The position numbers were made by a program, and so were the translations under genes. Of a stretch of 64,000 nt of DNA, positions 63,778 to 64,000 are shown in pieces; position 1 is the stretch's first letter, and each line of letters starts with the position of its first letter. Under the pieces are notes generated by a model that was not told where the DNA came from, searched no databases, and saw only the letters and a program-made list of their open reading frames with translations. The DNA comes from Sapria himalayana (lineage: Eukaryota; Streptophyta; Magnoliopsida; Malpighiales; Rafflesiaceae), in NCBI GenBank assembly GCA_029783825.1, contig JAREIK010003344.1, forward strand, positions 198,360 through 262,359, read 5' to 3'.

Positions 63778-64000
63778 AAGATAGATAAATAGAAAGATAG
63801 ATAGACACATAGACAAATAGATAGATTGATCGATAGATATATTGATAAATAGATTATTAGACCATTTATTAGACAAATAGATAGATTGACAGATAAATAG
63901 ACATAAAGATAGATAAATATATAGACAAATAGATAAAAATATAGTTTGACATATTGCTAGACAGAAATATAGATATATAGATAGATATATAGAAAAATAG
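62713..64000 (-). repeat. GATA array, block 6 (includes higher-order repeat copy 2)
   Basis: Continues to the window edge. From 62812 to about 63890 it is collinear with 51071-52190. Minus-strand frames are Tyr-Leu-Ser-Ile artefacts. No gene is visible. Confidence 0.9.

Noticed and set aside
1..64000. CRISPR-like or defence-island interpretation of the regular repeats
   Set aside because: Repeats are tetranucleotide and minisatellite tandems without unique spacers, and the coding content is plant transposon and LINE remains.

Overview
This window looks like gene-poor, repeat-dominated nuclear DNA of a flowering plant. It contains a dead En/Spm-type (CACTA) transposase gene pair and a plant L1-type LINE with an RNase H domain. 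Nearly everything else is low-complexity DNA. I see no intact host gene, rRNA, convincing tRNA or CRISPR array. The species cannot be named from the sequence; the composition is strongly AT-rich.

Layout. (1) 1-7347: a degenerate TCTA tetranucleotide array. (2) 7348-about 22542: CACTA element A. Its coding strand is minus, its 3' end is at 7348 and its 5' end is missing. It holds a Tnp2-like transposase pseudogene (13517-17208) and a Ptta/En/Spm-type (TnpA-like) pseudogene (11695-13376). Its 3' subterminal region is made of three tandem units with GC-rich triplet expansions, and its 5' side is an AT-rich minisatellite. (3) 22543-23350: a 9-bp minisatellite that grades into the next TCTA array. 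(4) 23351-30255: TCTA array. (5) 30256-39060: CACTA element B, complete at both ends with an ATC target duplication, lacking any transposase and opposite in orientation to A. (6) 39061-46118: TCTA array. (7) At about 46119-46128 the array switches strand, and it reads as GATA/TAGA up to 55204. An inverted fragment of a CACTA element lies inside it at 51438-51548. (8) 55245-62018: a LINE flanked by a 40-bp target duplication and inactivated by four in-frame stops and one frameshift. (9) 62059-64000: more GATA array, containing a solo CACTA end at 62439-62712.

How the parts relate. All CACTA pieces share a terminus of the form CACTAyAA(c/t)AAAAA and the subterminal motif TAGCTAGGGA. They abut the tetranucleotide arrays directly. 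A carries the remains of the two proteins that would mobilise the family, and B is a plausible non-autonomous partner. The arrays carry traces of phase-preserving tandem duplication (24, 32, 48 and 68 bp) and of at least one kilobase-scale higher-order repeat (51.07-52.19 kb with 62.81-63.89 kb). The long Tyr-Leu-Ser-Ile, Cys-Val-Leu and His-Thr-Lys reading frames are by-products of stop-free repeats, not genes.

I found no novel molecular system such as a defence or secretion system. The most unusual signals are structural: the strand switch in the array, the minisatellite that changes stepwise into the tetranucleotide array, the CACTA termini embedded in the arrays, and a transposase gene with about a dozen in-frame stops but no detectable frameshift over its first 1.2 kb.
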